Of a stretch of 64,000 nt of DNA, positions 11,401 to 21,402 are shown piece by piece. Origin of the DNA: Plasmodium brasilianum. Taxonomy: Eukaryota > Apicomplexa > Aconoidasida > Haemosporida > Plasmodiidae. The translations under genes were made by a program, and so were the position numbers. Under the pieces are notes generated by a model. The model was given only the letters and a program-made list of their open reading frames with translations, did not search any database and was not told the origin of the DNA. Location: contig NC_090127.1 of the NCBI RefSeq assembly GCF_023973825.1, forward strand, positions 964,001-1,028,000. Direction: 5' to 3'. The stretch's first letter is position 1. Each line of letters starts with the position of its first letter.

Positions 11401-12484
11401 TATTAGCAAAAAATTTTAAATTAATTCTAGGAATACCTGTTTTTATTAAGTCTTTTCTATTTCTATTAATAAAAGAGTTATCACTTCTTATACTGTATTT
11501 CTCACTGGAATTGTAAAATCTGCTACTACTAACATCAAATCCAAGATTAAAGATACTACTGCTTCCAGAACTGTTTTTTTCAAAAAGCTTCCCCAGGGAA
11601 AATATATTTTCTGAAAATAATATTTGTCTCTTATAGCCTAATCTTATGCATAGGCCAATTAAAATTTTTAGAATGACACTTTCTCCATACGATAAGTAAG
11701 AACTAACGTTCATATTTAACTTACATACATAGTTATTTCTGGTGATTTTATCAACATTGTTACCATAATTTGTGTGTTTTCCATTAGTATCATTACTACT
11801 ATTATTGCCATCATTGCTATAATTGTTACTGTTTGCGTTACCATTTTCGTTATTTCTATTTTCGTTTCCTTGGTGTAATAATACTCCTTTACCTTTTTCA
11901 GAAGTACTTACATTTTTACTTAACAAGTTGTTTGATTTCAAAAAGTGCTTATAACTACTTTCCCTTTGTTCTATATCATTTCTCTTTTCTATGTCGAACC
12001 CTATAAAATAATTCTCTAACCTGTATGTACTGTTATCACATTTTATTATTTCGTAAGAATTGTCATAAATGTAGTATTTACACATAAAATTTATTTCCTT
12101 TAGGTATTTAGATAAACTTGAATGAACAAAGTCCCCGTAAAGTATATCAACATTTTTTATTTTTATGTAAGACGTAAAAAAAATATTTTTGCAAAGAAAT
12201 TTTGAAATAAAAGTAACAAAATTCTTCTTCTGAATATTGCAAACAGAAAGTAATTTTAAATTATGAAATACATTTTCTGCGTCTAAAATATTATTGTCAG
12301 AATCTAAATATGTTTCGTTGAAATCCTCGTAAATTTTTAGCAACTCCCTTTTGCTAAATTCGTAAGGTTCTATTATATTGCAAAATAAATATTTAATAAA
12401 ATAAGTTGAAAGCAATATGATATACAAAACTTTATACATTATATAAAGGCAAAAGAGAATGAAAATTTTATATATTAATTCCAT
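8450..12484 (-). CDS. Large secreted protein, paralog A of a divergent pair
   Basis: A single-exon 1344-residue protein of unknown function. The N-terminus (first ~45 residues) is strongly hydrophobic (IYKIFILFCLYIMYKVLYI), so it is a signal peptide or signal anchor. It aligns by eye along its whole length with the divergent gene at 15606-19343: EIIKC near residue 165, GLCIRLGYKRQILF near 278, FLCTKDSIWPYSK mid-protein, GYCIMHGF near 1030, CTIGSRIGKC near 1190 and a shared C-terminal FCP-AYA-EFI-H motif. Low-complexity Asn/Ser/Glu inserts lie between the blocks. Conserved cysteines (CT, CEA, GSRIGKC) fit a secreted, disulphide-bonded protein. Paired helix-strand blocks followed by KYEQLGLKL recall the acetyl-CoA fold of GNAT proteins, but this is weak. 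I cannot give a family name. Confidence 0.85.
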   Translation of the reverse strand: MELIYKIFILFCLYIMYKVLYIILLSTYFIKYLFCNIIEPYEFSKRELLKIYEDFNETYLDSDNNILDAENVFHNLKLLSVCNIQKKNFVTFISKFLCKNIFFTSYIKIKNVDILYGDFVHSSLSKYLKEINFMCKYYIYDNSYEIIKCDNSTYRLENYFIGFDIEKRNDIEQRESSYKHFLKSNNLLSKNVSTSEKGKGVLLHQGNENRNNENGNANSNNYSNDGNNSSNDTNGKHTNYGNNVDKITRNNYVCKLNMNVSSYLSYGESVILKILIGLCIRLGYKRQILFSENIFSLGKLFEKNSSGSSSIFNLGFDVSSSRFYNSSEKYSIRSDNSFINRNRKDLIKTGIPRINLKFFANKSYLLWRGIELKKENFNYKLLELKNLLDQTNYRERIKSCYLNELFTYYEQDEIYIKKKFGNKIKYRNFRSKNMNKLGDSFLIVIFEYFCDKNVLSFEECVSNIKSSTLLDEKAKSVLHHFLYENFVCIERCTIKEEQLHIFSNDIIIEELQEYVNKSNSFTFKHKSYSKKIKDKIKKNTENRGIFLPHDDNIQKDFFENTMFTFEFESTNSILKDELDKININDNLENRICNISKYIKYHEKLYERDYRKKSNRTLNEYNIWNNLFLEHSNRKNISDFKKYEYVEGGKNSIEFSLTDIQHKISNFGTSQHSSCCNDNNDYKKENCYEKLDYHQRENYYKNSYVHESYSEKEYNNTSNELEEYEIMDEINLLTKKYPNHLDTLFRNNKNKNKGIYPYLFIMHKGEKEINNLQNLYEYNTLRSVYESYHMSGGTNAKKDYNPNKNEIMRKEFFNFIYYTNNNYSFTVKNVPTKYKNILLLEEEKEEEDDEEIKIKPFINNGTEQNSNNSLLRKRNLKFLCTKDSIWPYSKKPIKFSSSSGVYCEAQFENVLSVRVLEEEQTFEYLLRHITSKKKNKNTLRNSEQGIYYYYTEDASINGERQQRNSDTFIYPEGLLYEAKGISLDENSSVKSQIIGFHFFNNACIIKYIGLGKKYHINNPILSNVLLKLVFGYCIMHGFTTLKVEAETLDYETGMKTTILEILLNGKTKYEQLGLKLTNVAIFSKELYYIITGFTSKNDLTLSGIVKFEHNLYVNHNIENFFFHYINREAKNMLYKLTFSCSEDYYPYKNCYDIYPLVRKNNDNYCYFEMNNIFKELNELFPDVCTIGSRIGKCYEQIKKYILCSNNSEGCKYYNFIIDTFIKPRRKTSFFINHNMNVQEYLTRKSYTYYLILSELIKNGESGLLEKKNYDYMTHAQAYFFLAHILKNSTFFIFWNFSTEFWKRFQYIQKNEDGNAFTDSKTQTIFCPMAYAYEFIYHFNTFYRNA

Positions 12485-14076
12485 TCATATGGGTATATAT
12501 GTATATATGGATATCTATATATAAGTATATATATACTTCTTCTTTGCTTTAAAGGATCGATTGAATTAAATAACCTCTTTTTTTTTTTTCTTAATTCAAA
12601 AGGAATTTTATTTCATCTTACTTTGGGAATATTCTGTTTTTTCTGAGACACTTATTATATATCGAAGTAGTGTAATCTGTACACAGATATTTTATTTATC
12701 CTTCGTTATTGCTTATTTTTTGAGTGCTCTTTTTATTTGATCCTTTTTATTATAATAGTTCTTTTTTATCAACATTTTATTTTATTTTTTACACAAACAC
12801 GAATGTCATTTTAAGGTCATACACCTTCCTTATAATCAAACTCAAATGACATAATTTTCATTTCGTATGTAAAGAGAAAATGCATTTCCTATGACTTCGA
12901 TAAATTTTTGATGCAACTGTAAAAATGTATCTATATCTACATATACATACACTCATGTACACACATATATATATATATATATATATAATGAGAAATAGGA
13001 AAATTCCGGGAATACTTCTTTTACATGTCACACTTAAAAAATAGGTGAAGTGGTAACCTTTTTCTGCTTTAATTAATTTTCTTAAATAATGAACATAACA
13101 ATGAAATTACCACATTGTAAAACTGCTAATTTGATCAAACAAAAATATATAAAAATAAGAAAAAAAGTTTGTTTTAAACAAATTCAGCTCCATTCACAGA
13201 AAAGAGTGAGGAAAAGGAGTGAGAAAAACTTAATATGTAGCATCTGCATGTTTTTATCTACATATACATACAGTGTATATAAATAAAATATATATACATT
13301 CTGTTTGAACACATTATATAGTTATTATTTAATGTGTCAACTTAAGTAATAACGTTCTTTTTATATGTTAAATTCTATAAACAATTTTTTTTTTTCTTAG
13401 GAATTGAATTAACGGCTAGTTTACTTACCTTTTGACTAACATAGAATATGTAATTTCAACTATTTTTTTTCATTTTCAATAGTTAATTCTTAACAAAAGG
13501 AAAAAAAATAGAGATCACATATATGATAAAAAAATTTCATTAGCCAATTTTTCTTATATATTCTAATAATCGATTATGAGGTGCTTTTAAAACACCATCA
13601 ATATTGAAGCTCATTAAAATTTTCTTTTTTCCCAATTTCATAAAATTTGTCCTATCTCTAAATAAAATATATTCAGAATGTTTAAAAAAAAAGGAAGATT
13701 TTAATTAACTACATAAATGATCACAGACTATTTTATCATTCTATGTATACATCTTATTCAAAAACTTTTAATTTTTTGCTTTAGTTCCCCCTCCCCTCAA
13801 CATTTTTCATTTGTTCATTTAATCTTTATAATGAATTTAGACAATGGGAATTATACGCCTTTAATATCGAACTATTTTTTTTTTTTTTTGAAATTATGAA
13901 ATATTATGTAATTAATAAAAACATGCTTTTATTACTCTGTGATGAAGAAACAACTGTTTCATAGTTTGAAATAAAGGAAATATTTCAAGTTATAAAATTT
14001 TTTTTCTTTCCTACATCTTCCTATTTTAATTTTTATATGGGATATATTAATGGGGCATGTGAATGAACATTAATAC

Positions 14077-14111
<35 letters not shown>

Positions 14112-15605
14112 TTATCTGTGTTCCTTTAGAAGATTTCCCTTTTTCCAAATAACATATTTTTTTTTCTTCATTTTACCTTCTCCATTTATACATACAATTA
14201 GTGTATATATGCCTATTTGATTATTTACATAGTTTGAGAATTTAAACTGTTTTTTTTTCTTTAGATCTTCAGTTCAACTTATTTAATTTCTTTGATTCTT
14301 TAACATTGAAAATATTATTATGTTAACTATTTTCTCTAAAATTATTTCATGCATACAACATACAGGCAACATACAAATGTGAAACATATATACATACAAC
14401 ATATATATATATATATACATGCACACAATGCACACTTATATAACGAACACACTACACAAATATATATAACGTACATGTACGTATATACATAATATACATA
14501 TACAATTTTCTTAATTATGGAAAAGTAAGACGCACAACTATGTTTCAATCACGCATGTTCTCTTTTTAAAAAGGGCGATAAAATTTATCAACCTGACACT
14601 TATGTTTATAACAGTAAGCTTTTCCTCTTTACAAGAACTATGTTTTAATATGTAAATTTTTACTTATATAAATTTTAAAATAAATAAGGCATGTACTTAT
14701 TACTATTTATGAGTGATTAGATGAAGAAATTAATTCTGATTTACATAGAGGAACAAAACATTTTTATAATATTCATCTTATTTCTTAAATTTTCGAAATA
14801 AAATTATCGATCGTCACACGTTTTAAAATTTCACTCGTTTAAAAACTTATAAAATGTAAAAATGATAAGGAAAAATAAATAAAATATACATATGCTTCTC
14901 TATTTAAATATAACGATAATAATTTTATACTTAAAACCCGTACAACCTTCAGCCTTAAATTTTTTTTTTTTTTTAACTTTTTCGTAAACACATCTTTGTT
15001 GCCTTGTTTATTTTTCAATTTTTATTAATTTTTAATTTTTTTTGAATTAAAAATATATAGTAACGAATTCACAATATCAAAATGTTGAAGTTTATTAAGA
15101 GTACAAATTTATATATATATTTTTTAAAAGACTTCAAATAGGTCCCTTTTATTTGATTTAACTGTTTTATATTCACATAAACGCATATGTATACGCATTT
15201 GTACATGCATATTGTATACGCATATAGTATACGCATATGTATACTCATATGTACATGCATATTGTATACGCTTATGTACATGTATATATATATATGCATA
15301 TGTATACGCGTATACATACAATATAATGCATAAGTTTTGTAACTGGGGAATGGTAAAATTAAAAAAAAAATATGGCTTTTTCCTTTGAATTTAAAAATAT
15401 TTTTTTGTGTTTTTAAATATATAAGGAAATTTTTATTTCTCTTTTTAATTTTTTAAAATATTTCTCCTTTTTGTTCCAGATAAAAAAAAAATAAAAAAAG
15501 GAAAAATCAAATAATTTTCCATACTTCAGCAACAAAAAAAAAAAAAAAAAAAAAAAGAGTACTTACACTACAAGCACAATTTTACATAATTCGCACTATT
15601 TAAAT
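12485..15605. promoter_or_regulatory. 3.1-kb divergent intergenic region between the paralogs
   Basis: Non-coding DNA between the starts of two divergently transcribed paralogs, so both promoters must lie here. Visible content: TA microsatellites at 12966-12987, 14082-14108 and 14400-14415, alternating TATACGCATATG-type dyad repeats at 15180-15320, and poly(A) at 15535-15556 just upstream of the right-hand gene. I see no tRNA, no conserved ORF and no motif I can name. Small ORFs at 13089-13286 and 13717-13899 have no protein-like character. Confidence 0.5.
15180..15320. repeat. Degenerate alternating purine-pyrimidine repeat (CATATGTATACG type)
   Basis: Repeated near-palindromic words such as GCATATGTATACG and TACATGCATATTGTATACGC occur about every 20-24 bases. 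They lie in the 5' flank of the right-hand paralog, about 300 bases upstream of its ATG. Confidence 0.6.
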
Positions 15606-18600
15606 ATGACAACTAGTACATTAGCAATATATTTTGTATTTCTTAATTTTATTTTTAGTTTGTCAAGAATATACACTCTTTCTAGTAACTGCGATTTTAA
15701 TTTTAATGTAAAGCTACTATCCGATATATATGATAAATATAATGGACGAAAAGTGGAAGAACAAGTTGAAAACACAAACCATTGTAATAATTTAGAAAGT
15801 ATTAATTCTCTTAAAGCTTTTTGGTTATTAAAATTAAAGTCCATATGTACAAAAGAAACGTCAATTTTAGATAAACAGGTGTTCAATAATGTATGCAGTA
15901 GAACATTTACTGTACCCCATGTAACTATTAATGGGTTAGCAGTAGGAAATGATGTTGTGAACATTGAATTTTTTTGTGCTCATTTTTTATATAGTAATAA
16001 CAAAGAAATTATAAAATGTGTAAGGCACAATGTGTTAAAAAATTACTTAAATATGTATCATATAGCGTTTGATTTGTCTGTGTCACAAGATTTATTAAAA
16101 CAGTCTAGTCATGTCGATATTGTATTAAATTTAAAAGATATTAATGGATTATCCTTGGTAAAAAAAATTGTGGATGACTCTGTATGCAGAATACATTCAA
16201 GTGTCCACACTATTATGAATAAAGCAGATTTTGATTTATTAAAAGCATTATCAGGTTTATGTACGAAGTTAGGCTTTCATAACCAATTTATTATAACAGA
16301 TAATATACATCCATTGGCCAATGCGTTATTGAAGGAAATACCATATAGTTTAAATTCATTACATTTTAGTATACAGAATAGTTCTATATATTATGGCAAT
16401 TTTGATTATTATTTATATAACCTTAAATTAGCGGATATAGAATATATATTAAACTCATATTTGTCTTCATCAGTATTAAAATTAAGTAAAAACCATTCGT
16501 ATGTTACATGGATAGGTTTAAATAAAGATAATAATCTTTATAATAAGAAATATTCAGAACTATATAATTTATTGGATAATAATAAATATGTTGATAGAAT
16601 AGTACGATGCTACAGTCAGTATACTTCTAAATATTATGGAGACAGTACAAAATACTTCCTTAGGTATATACCAGAAAATAAAAGAGACATGATGCAAAAT
16701 AATCCAAAAATTTTTATTTATTTAATTAATACTATATGTAAAAATATCCCATCAATTCATAAATGTGCCGAGAGAATTATTTTTTTGGATGGGGTATATG
16801 ATCTTTATTTTAAGAATTTTATGATAAATTTTATATATTACAACGCAGCATGTATATTTAATTGCAATCCTGTTGATTTAGGAAAAATATTAAACGATGA
16901 ACAAGTGTGGGATATTCTTGTAACATATTTCTCCAATTCATATTTGATCAAGTATAAAAAGACAAAGCATAATAGTATTATTCATAGAAATAATGCTGAT
17001 GCATCAGCAGATACGTACAAGGAACTATCCAAGTCATATTATGCGAATTATGATTATGATTATGTTCATACTGGCAAATGGAGAAAGGAAATAAATTTAG
17101 ATGATGAAGCAGCTATTTTGAGGCCTTCAGATGATGCAGTTGAATTTGAATTTTACAACTATACTTTTCAATCTCTCGATTTAGGAAGTTATGGCTTTTT
17201 CATTTTTAAAAACCAAATGGACGAGGACAACATTTGTAAAATATCTTCCCTAATAGAAGCTAATGGGAAGAAGTATGTTCATGTAAATAAATTTATTACA
17301 GATTTCTTTAATAAGAATAATAAAAGAATGCTTTCTTTTGATAAAGGAAACGGTAATTCAAATGATCATCATGATGGTCATAACGGAGGAAATGACGATG
17401 ATCATCACGATGAACATGACGATGATCATCACGATGGAAATGACGATGATCATCAAGATGGAAATGACGATGAACATCACGACGGAAATGGCAATAATAT
17501 GGACTCTTTTAACCTATTTGATGACTTCCTTGGAGATGATAAGGAAGGTGGTAGTTTTATGGATTTATTTCAAAACAGTAACATGTTCAATAAGAATAAA
17601 TTATTTGATAATTTATATCACGGTGAAGATGGGGAGGAAAGCGATATTTATTCTGATAAGGAAGAAGAACCTTTTGACATAGAAAAGCATAAAATTTCTA
17701 CAAGCGTTGGTTATATATATCCTCTAAAAAATGAATATACTCTTAAGGAATTACAACATGTGTATGAAGTTCATCCAACTTTTAATGATCTTGATGAAGA
17801 AATGAGGCATCAATTTTTTAGAAATAAATTATTTGAAAAAGATCTTTTTTTTACGCTGAAAGATGTACCAACAAAAATAGATAATTATTATAAATATTAT
17901 TATGAAATAAAAAAACACATGAATTTATTTGACGCACATGATGAGGAACATTATCAGACTTTAATTAAGAATTCAAAAAGTGATCCAAATGTTTTTTCCA
18001 AAATTGATGTAGAATTTTTATGCACAAGGACAGGTAAATGGCCTTTGCATAGATCTTCGGGAAGATGGTTATCAGATGTTTTGTGTGAAGCTAAATTAGT
18101 TCCCCAGTTATTGTATAATTATGAATACGCAGAGGAACACAAAAATATAAATAAAAATGAAATTGATGTTAATTTGTATACCATAGAAGAAGACACTAGA
18201 TTAATTGGTATTGAATTTGAGGATCAAGAACCTCATAGATGTGCTATTAGTTATTTAGGAAATGAAAACAGAAAGACGCTTCTACCCATATCAGCAACTT
18301 CTTTAATTCAGGCATCTGTTGGATTTTGTATATTACATGGTTTTAAAATAGTATGGTTAGCAGATTCTGCTTTTGATATATATACAAATATTTATTTAAG
18401 ATATACTTCTATTTTAGAACAAGGTGTAACATACTATGAACAAAGTAAATTTGAAGTATATGGACAGACGAGATTAATAGCCAATTTGGAGTATATATCA
18501 TCTGGTATGAATATTGAAAACAACCTTATTACATCAGGTATATTTAAAAATAAATATAATTTAATTAGTTTTCCAGGAATTGATTTACCTTTTCAATTAC

Positions 18601-19343
18601 TGATGAGTAAAAGGGTTAAAGATACTGTTTATAATTTAAAATTTGATTGTAATAGTTCGTCGTATAATGGATGCTCCGAATATTATCCTCTGATGAAAAA
18701 AAATAAAAAAGGTGCGTCTGATCGATATCATGGTAAAATAATTCTAAATGGTAATTATTCCCAGAAGGAAAAAGATGAAATGTATGAATGTAGTTTTATG
18801 CATGATGAAACGTTTATCAAATTGAATAAAATGTTTCCTAAAGAATGTACCTTTGGATCTAGAATAGGTGATTGTCATAAAATAGTAAGAAAACATATCC
18901 CATGTCATGATAAACATTCATGTAGGTACTTGTTATATATTTATGAAAATTTCCTTAAGCCGCAAAATCATACAAATTTGTTGCATGAACATTTTATAAA
19001 AGTTTCCGAAAATTTGACAAAATTGTCAAAACCATATTATTTACAATCGATTTTATCACTTGAACATGATATAGAAATAAAAAAAAGTAACAAAATGAAT
19101 ACGCAGTATGATGATATTGTATTATTTATTTTGAAAAATTCTATATTTTATGTTTCCTGGGTTACCTCTAGTGAATACTGGAAAAGGGCTGTTTACGTTC
19201 AGTATACAGATAACCTCAACACAAACAATACCTTTGATGGAAATAACAAAAAAGAATTATTTTGCCCAGTTGCTTATGCTCATGAATTTATAGGACACTT
19301 GTTAGTTCAGTACATGAAGTTTCCACAAAATGAACTGGAATAA
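15606..19343 (+). CDS. Large secreted protein, paralog B of a divergent pair
   Basis: A single-exon 1245-residue protein of unknown function, paralogous to the gene at 8450-12484. It starts with a signal peptide (LAIYFVFLNFIFSLSRIYTL). Blocks shared with paralog A: EIIKC (~140), GLCTKLGFHNQFII (~215), FLCTRTGKWPLH (~808), GFCILHGF (~905), CTFGSRIGDC (~1083) and the C-terminal FCPVAYAHEFIGH. The region around 905-960 (GFCILHGF, then TYYEQSKFEVYG) and that around 210-250 look like two copies of one domain. A His/Asp-rich repeat (units of DDDHHDGN) lies at about residues 585-630, followed by an acidic linker. It has no predicted C-terminal TM or GPI signal. It is probably a soluble protein of the secretory pathway; compartment and role are not shown by the sequence. 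Confidence 0.87.
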   Translation: MTTSTLAIYFVFLNFIFSLSRIYTLSSNCDFNFNVKLLSDIYDKYNGRKVEEQVENTNHCNNLESINSLKAFWLLKLKSICTKETSILDKQVFNNVCSRTFTVPHVTINGLAVGNDVVNIEFFCAHFLYSNNKEIIKCVRHNVLKNYLNMYHIAFDLSVSQDLLKQSSHVDIVLNLKDINGLSLVKKIVDDSVCRIHSSVHTIMNKADFDLLKALSGLCTKLGFHNQFIITDNIHPLANALLKEIPYSLNSLHFSIQNSSIYYGNFDYYLYNLKLADIEYILNSYLSSSVLKLSKNHSYVTWIGLNKDNNLYNKKYSELYNLLDNNKYVDRIVRCYSQYTSKYYGDSTKYFLRYIPENKRDMMQNNPKIFIYLINTICKNIPSIHKCAERIIFLDGVYDLYFKNFMINFIYYNAACIFNCNPVDLGKILNDEQVWDILVTYFSNSYLIKYKKTKHNSIIHRNNADASADTYKELSKSYYANYDYDYVHTGKWRKEINLDDEAAILRPSDDAVEFEFYNYTFQSLDLGSYGFFIFKNQMDEDNICKISSLIEANGKKYVHVNKFITDFFNKNNKRMLSFDKGNGNSNDHHDGHNGGNDDDHHDEHDDDHHDGNDDDHQDGNDDEHHDGNGNNMDSFNLFDDFLGDDKEGGSFMDLFQNSNMFNKNKLFDNLYHGEDGEESDIYSDKEEEPFDIEKHKISTSVGYIYPLKNEYTLKELQHVYEVHPTFNDLDEEMRHQFFRNKLFEKDLFFTLKDVPTKIDNYYKYYYEIKKHMNLFDAHDEEHYQTLIKNSKSDPNVFSKIDVEFLCTRTGKWPLHRSSGRWLSDVLCEAKLVPQLLYNYEYAEEHKNINKNEIDVNLYTIEEDTRLIGIEFEDQEPHRCAISYLGNENRKTLLPISATSLIQASVGFCILHGFKIVWLADSAFDIYTNIYLRYTSILEQGVTYYEQSKFEVYGQTRLIANLEYISSGMNIENNLITSGIFKNKYNLISFPGIDLPFQLLMSKRVKDTVYNLKFDCNSSSYNGCSEYYPLMKKNKKGASDRYHGKIILNGNYSQKEKDEMYECSFMHDETFIKLNKMFPKECTFGSRIGDCHKIVRKHIPCHDKHSCRYLLYIYENFLKPQNHTNLLHEHFIKVSENLTKLSKPYYLQSILSLEHDIEIKKSNKMNTQYDDIVLFILKNSIFYVSWVTSSEYWKRAVYVQYTDNLNTNNTFDGNNKKELFCPVAYAHEFIGHLLVQYMKFPQNELE
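17365..17491 (+). repeat. 24-bp coding tandem repeat, His/Asp-rich (DDDHHDGN)
   Basis: Four to five copies of a 24-base unit (GACGATGATCATCACGATGG plus AAAT) encode eight-residue repeats DDDHHDGN/DDDHHDEH. The unit preserves frame. The cluster of alternating His and Asp side chains could bind divalent metal. Paralog A has no counterpart at this point. Confidence 0.9.
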
Positions 19344-19401
19344 AAAAAAAAATTAAACTAGTGTAATTTTACGCCTTTGGAATTTCCCACAATGTGCATT
19401 C

Positions 19402-19437
<36 letters not shown>

Positions 19438-20298
19438 CACGTATTAATACGCTTGCGTATACCTTTTTGTTTTTTCTTATTTTTACAGCTTTTTACGTAT
19501 TTTTGTTTTTTGTTTTTTTGTCCAATTCCTTTTGCTGGTATTGTTTATTGCATATATTATATATAAGTATAGGCATGTTATATATTGTTTGATGTGGCTG
19601 ATGTCGAAAGGATTATTTTACATTTTTAAAAAAAACGCTGTTTTTAGGAAAATGCTTTGTTTATATGTATATGTATGTAACATATATATAAACATGCACA
19701 TTTCATATGAGGCAAAATACTATAAGTTAAGCTCATTTAGATTGCTTTATTTTATTATTTTATATAATTGTCTTTTTCCACACATATCCCTAATTTTACA
19801 ACTGTTTATTATTTTTTTTTTTTATTTAAATAAGCAAATATGATGTTCATTCATGTATATATTTTCCATCTATATTTTATGAGTAAATTGTTGAATAAAA
19901 AATTTTTTTTTTTATTATTTTTTATATTATAAACCTTTTAGTTTGTTTTTTTTTTTTTTTTTTTTTTCTCAATAATATGCATAAACTACTATTTTTGTGC
20001 TTACACATATATTAATTTTATTTTTTATAAAAAAATTATGTTTGAAAATTATTTACATCGTGTAAGAAACGGGCCAATATATATGTGTAAATATTTCTAA
20101 CAATGGCTTCTTCTTTTTTTTTTTTAATTTATAATTAAAATTAATACAAAAATGTAAATATAAAAACAATTAAATTGTATTATTTTATTTTTTTTTTTTT
20201 CTATTTTTATTTACATAAGCATAATGTGCATAAAATGAAAAGCGATTTTCATTTATAACATATTTCTTAAGATAAAAGTGTTGGTAATGATAAAGACC
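19344..20298. other. Intergenic region between convergent genes
   Basis: About 950 bases between convergent 3' ends. It contains TA microsatellite at 19405-19432, and poly(T) runs at 19900-19915, 19946-19968, 20113-20125 and 20190-20200. The small plus-strand ORFs (19377-19592, 19532-19843) are microsatellite and homopolymer translations. Nothing else is seen. Confidence 0.5.
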
Positions 20299-21402
20299 TT
20301 AAGAGTTTGTATCTTGGTTCTTCTTACTTTTTAATTGACTTTCATGAATTATTGAAACTGTTAATCCATTTTTTTGCAGTTCTATAAAATAAGAATGTGT
20401 ACAATTAATATTTTTGAAAACATCATCATATACGTATGTACGAATGTCTAAATAAGTATCCATTATAATATTACCTTCGCAATACTTTTCTGCTTTTGAT
20501 TTCCAAGTTGATAAAATGAGAGCTTGCCCTGTACTATGAGCCTCAACAGTAATTGTATGCGCCTTCGCTTTACTTATTTGTCCAATTACTTTTACAATGA
20601 CGTCAGTCACATAGGTGAAACTACAAATGGGAGAAAACAAAATAAAATAGGGAAACGCGTTTCACATGTATACATATATGCATGTACGTATGCATATATA
20701 TACACATATAGATAAGCTATATTGAAAATTATCAAAAGAGTACTTGTGAATATCATCATTATAGAGGATGACCTTCCATGCTGTCGTTTCCTTTTCTCTC
20801 TTTTTCTTTTCTTCGTCATAAAACTCCTCTATGTTGTCTTTTTTTATCTCCTTTATAACTTGTCTATTAAAAATAATTATGTTATGTAGAGCGATATCCG
20901 TTGTAATAATACAAAAGGAAAATGAAAATCACAATGAGATTAAGTGCATAATACTCATCAAAAACAGTAAGAAAAGAATGGAGGGAATTTATTGTAACCT
21001 CAGTTTCTTGATTTCTTCCAAATTTGCATTTTGCTTAGACTGGATAATATTTTTATTTTTTTTTATTTGACTCTAAAAAGGAAAAGAATAAAAAAAAAAA
21101 AAAAGACGGATAAAATATACTAGGTTGTTAACTTTGTAGATGGCCTCAATACCTTTATCTGCTTCATTATTTAAATAAAAAAAAACTTGAATGAATAAAC
21201 AAAAATATCAAAATTTTAAACGTTTTTCCTAAACCTTGAATGCCTTAAATATGTATATGTTATTGTTACTGTTCTGAATTTTCGAAGAAACATTAACAAA
21301 ATTCCACTGCCTATCGATATATTTTTTGTTATATGAATTTGTACACTTACAAAATAATATATATAATAACAACAAAAAAAAGGATTTTACATATTTATAC
21401 AT
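20299..21402 (-). CDS. clpS: ClpS-type N-end-rule adaptor of the Clp protease (probable apicoplast)
   Basis: Five exons on the minus strand: 21402-21235, 21072-20999, 20863-20744, 20620-20475, 20381-20299. Phases agree and give 196 residues. Exon 1 encodes a signal peptide (YVKSFFLLLLYILFCKC) and a basic Asn-rich stretch, a bipartite leader expected for the apicoplast. The mature part has the ClpS core: WKVILYNDDIHNFTYV, with the NDD substrate-binding motif; KAKAHTITVEAHSTGQALIL, matching the ClpS helix with its conserved EAH-TG; then EKYCEELQKNGLTVSI. ClpS delivers proteins with destabilising N-terminal residues to a ClpC/ClpA-type ATPase. The last intron (20382-20474, 93 nt, GTAATA to TTATAG) is a multiple of three without stops, so a naive ORF reads through it. 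Joining exon 1 directly to exon 2 is the simplest model; a mini-exon near 21120-21170 is possible. Confidence 0.85.

Noticed and set aside
20299..20640. Single ORF of 113 codons taken as a complete protein
   Set aside because: It reads through a 93-nt intron and starts in the previous intron; the spliced five-exon ClpS model fits the family.
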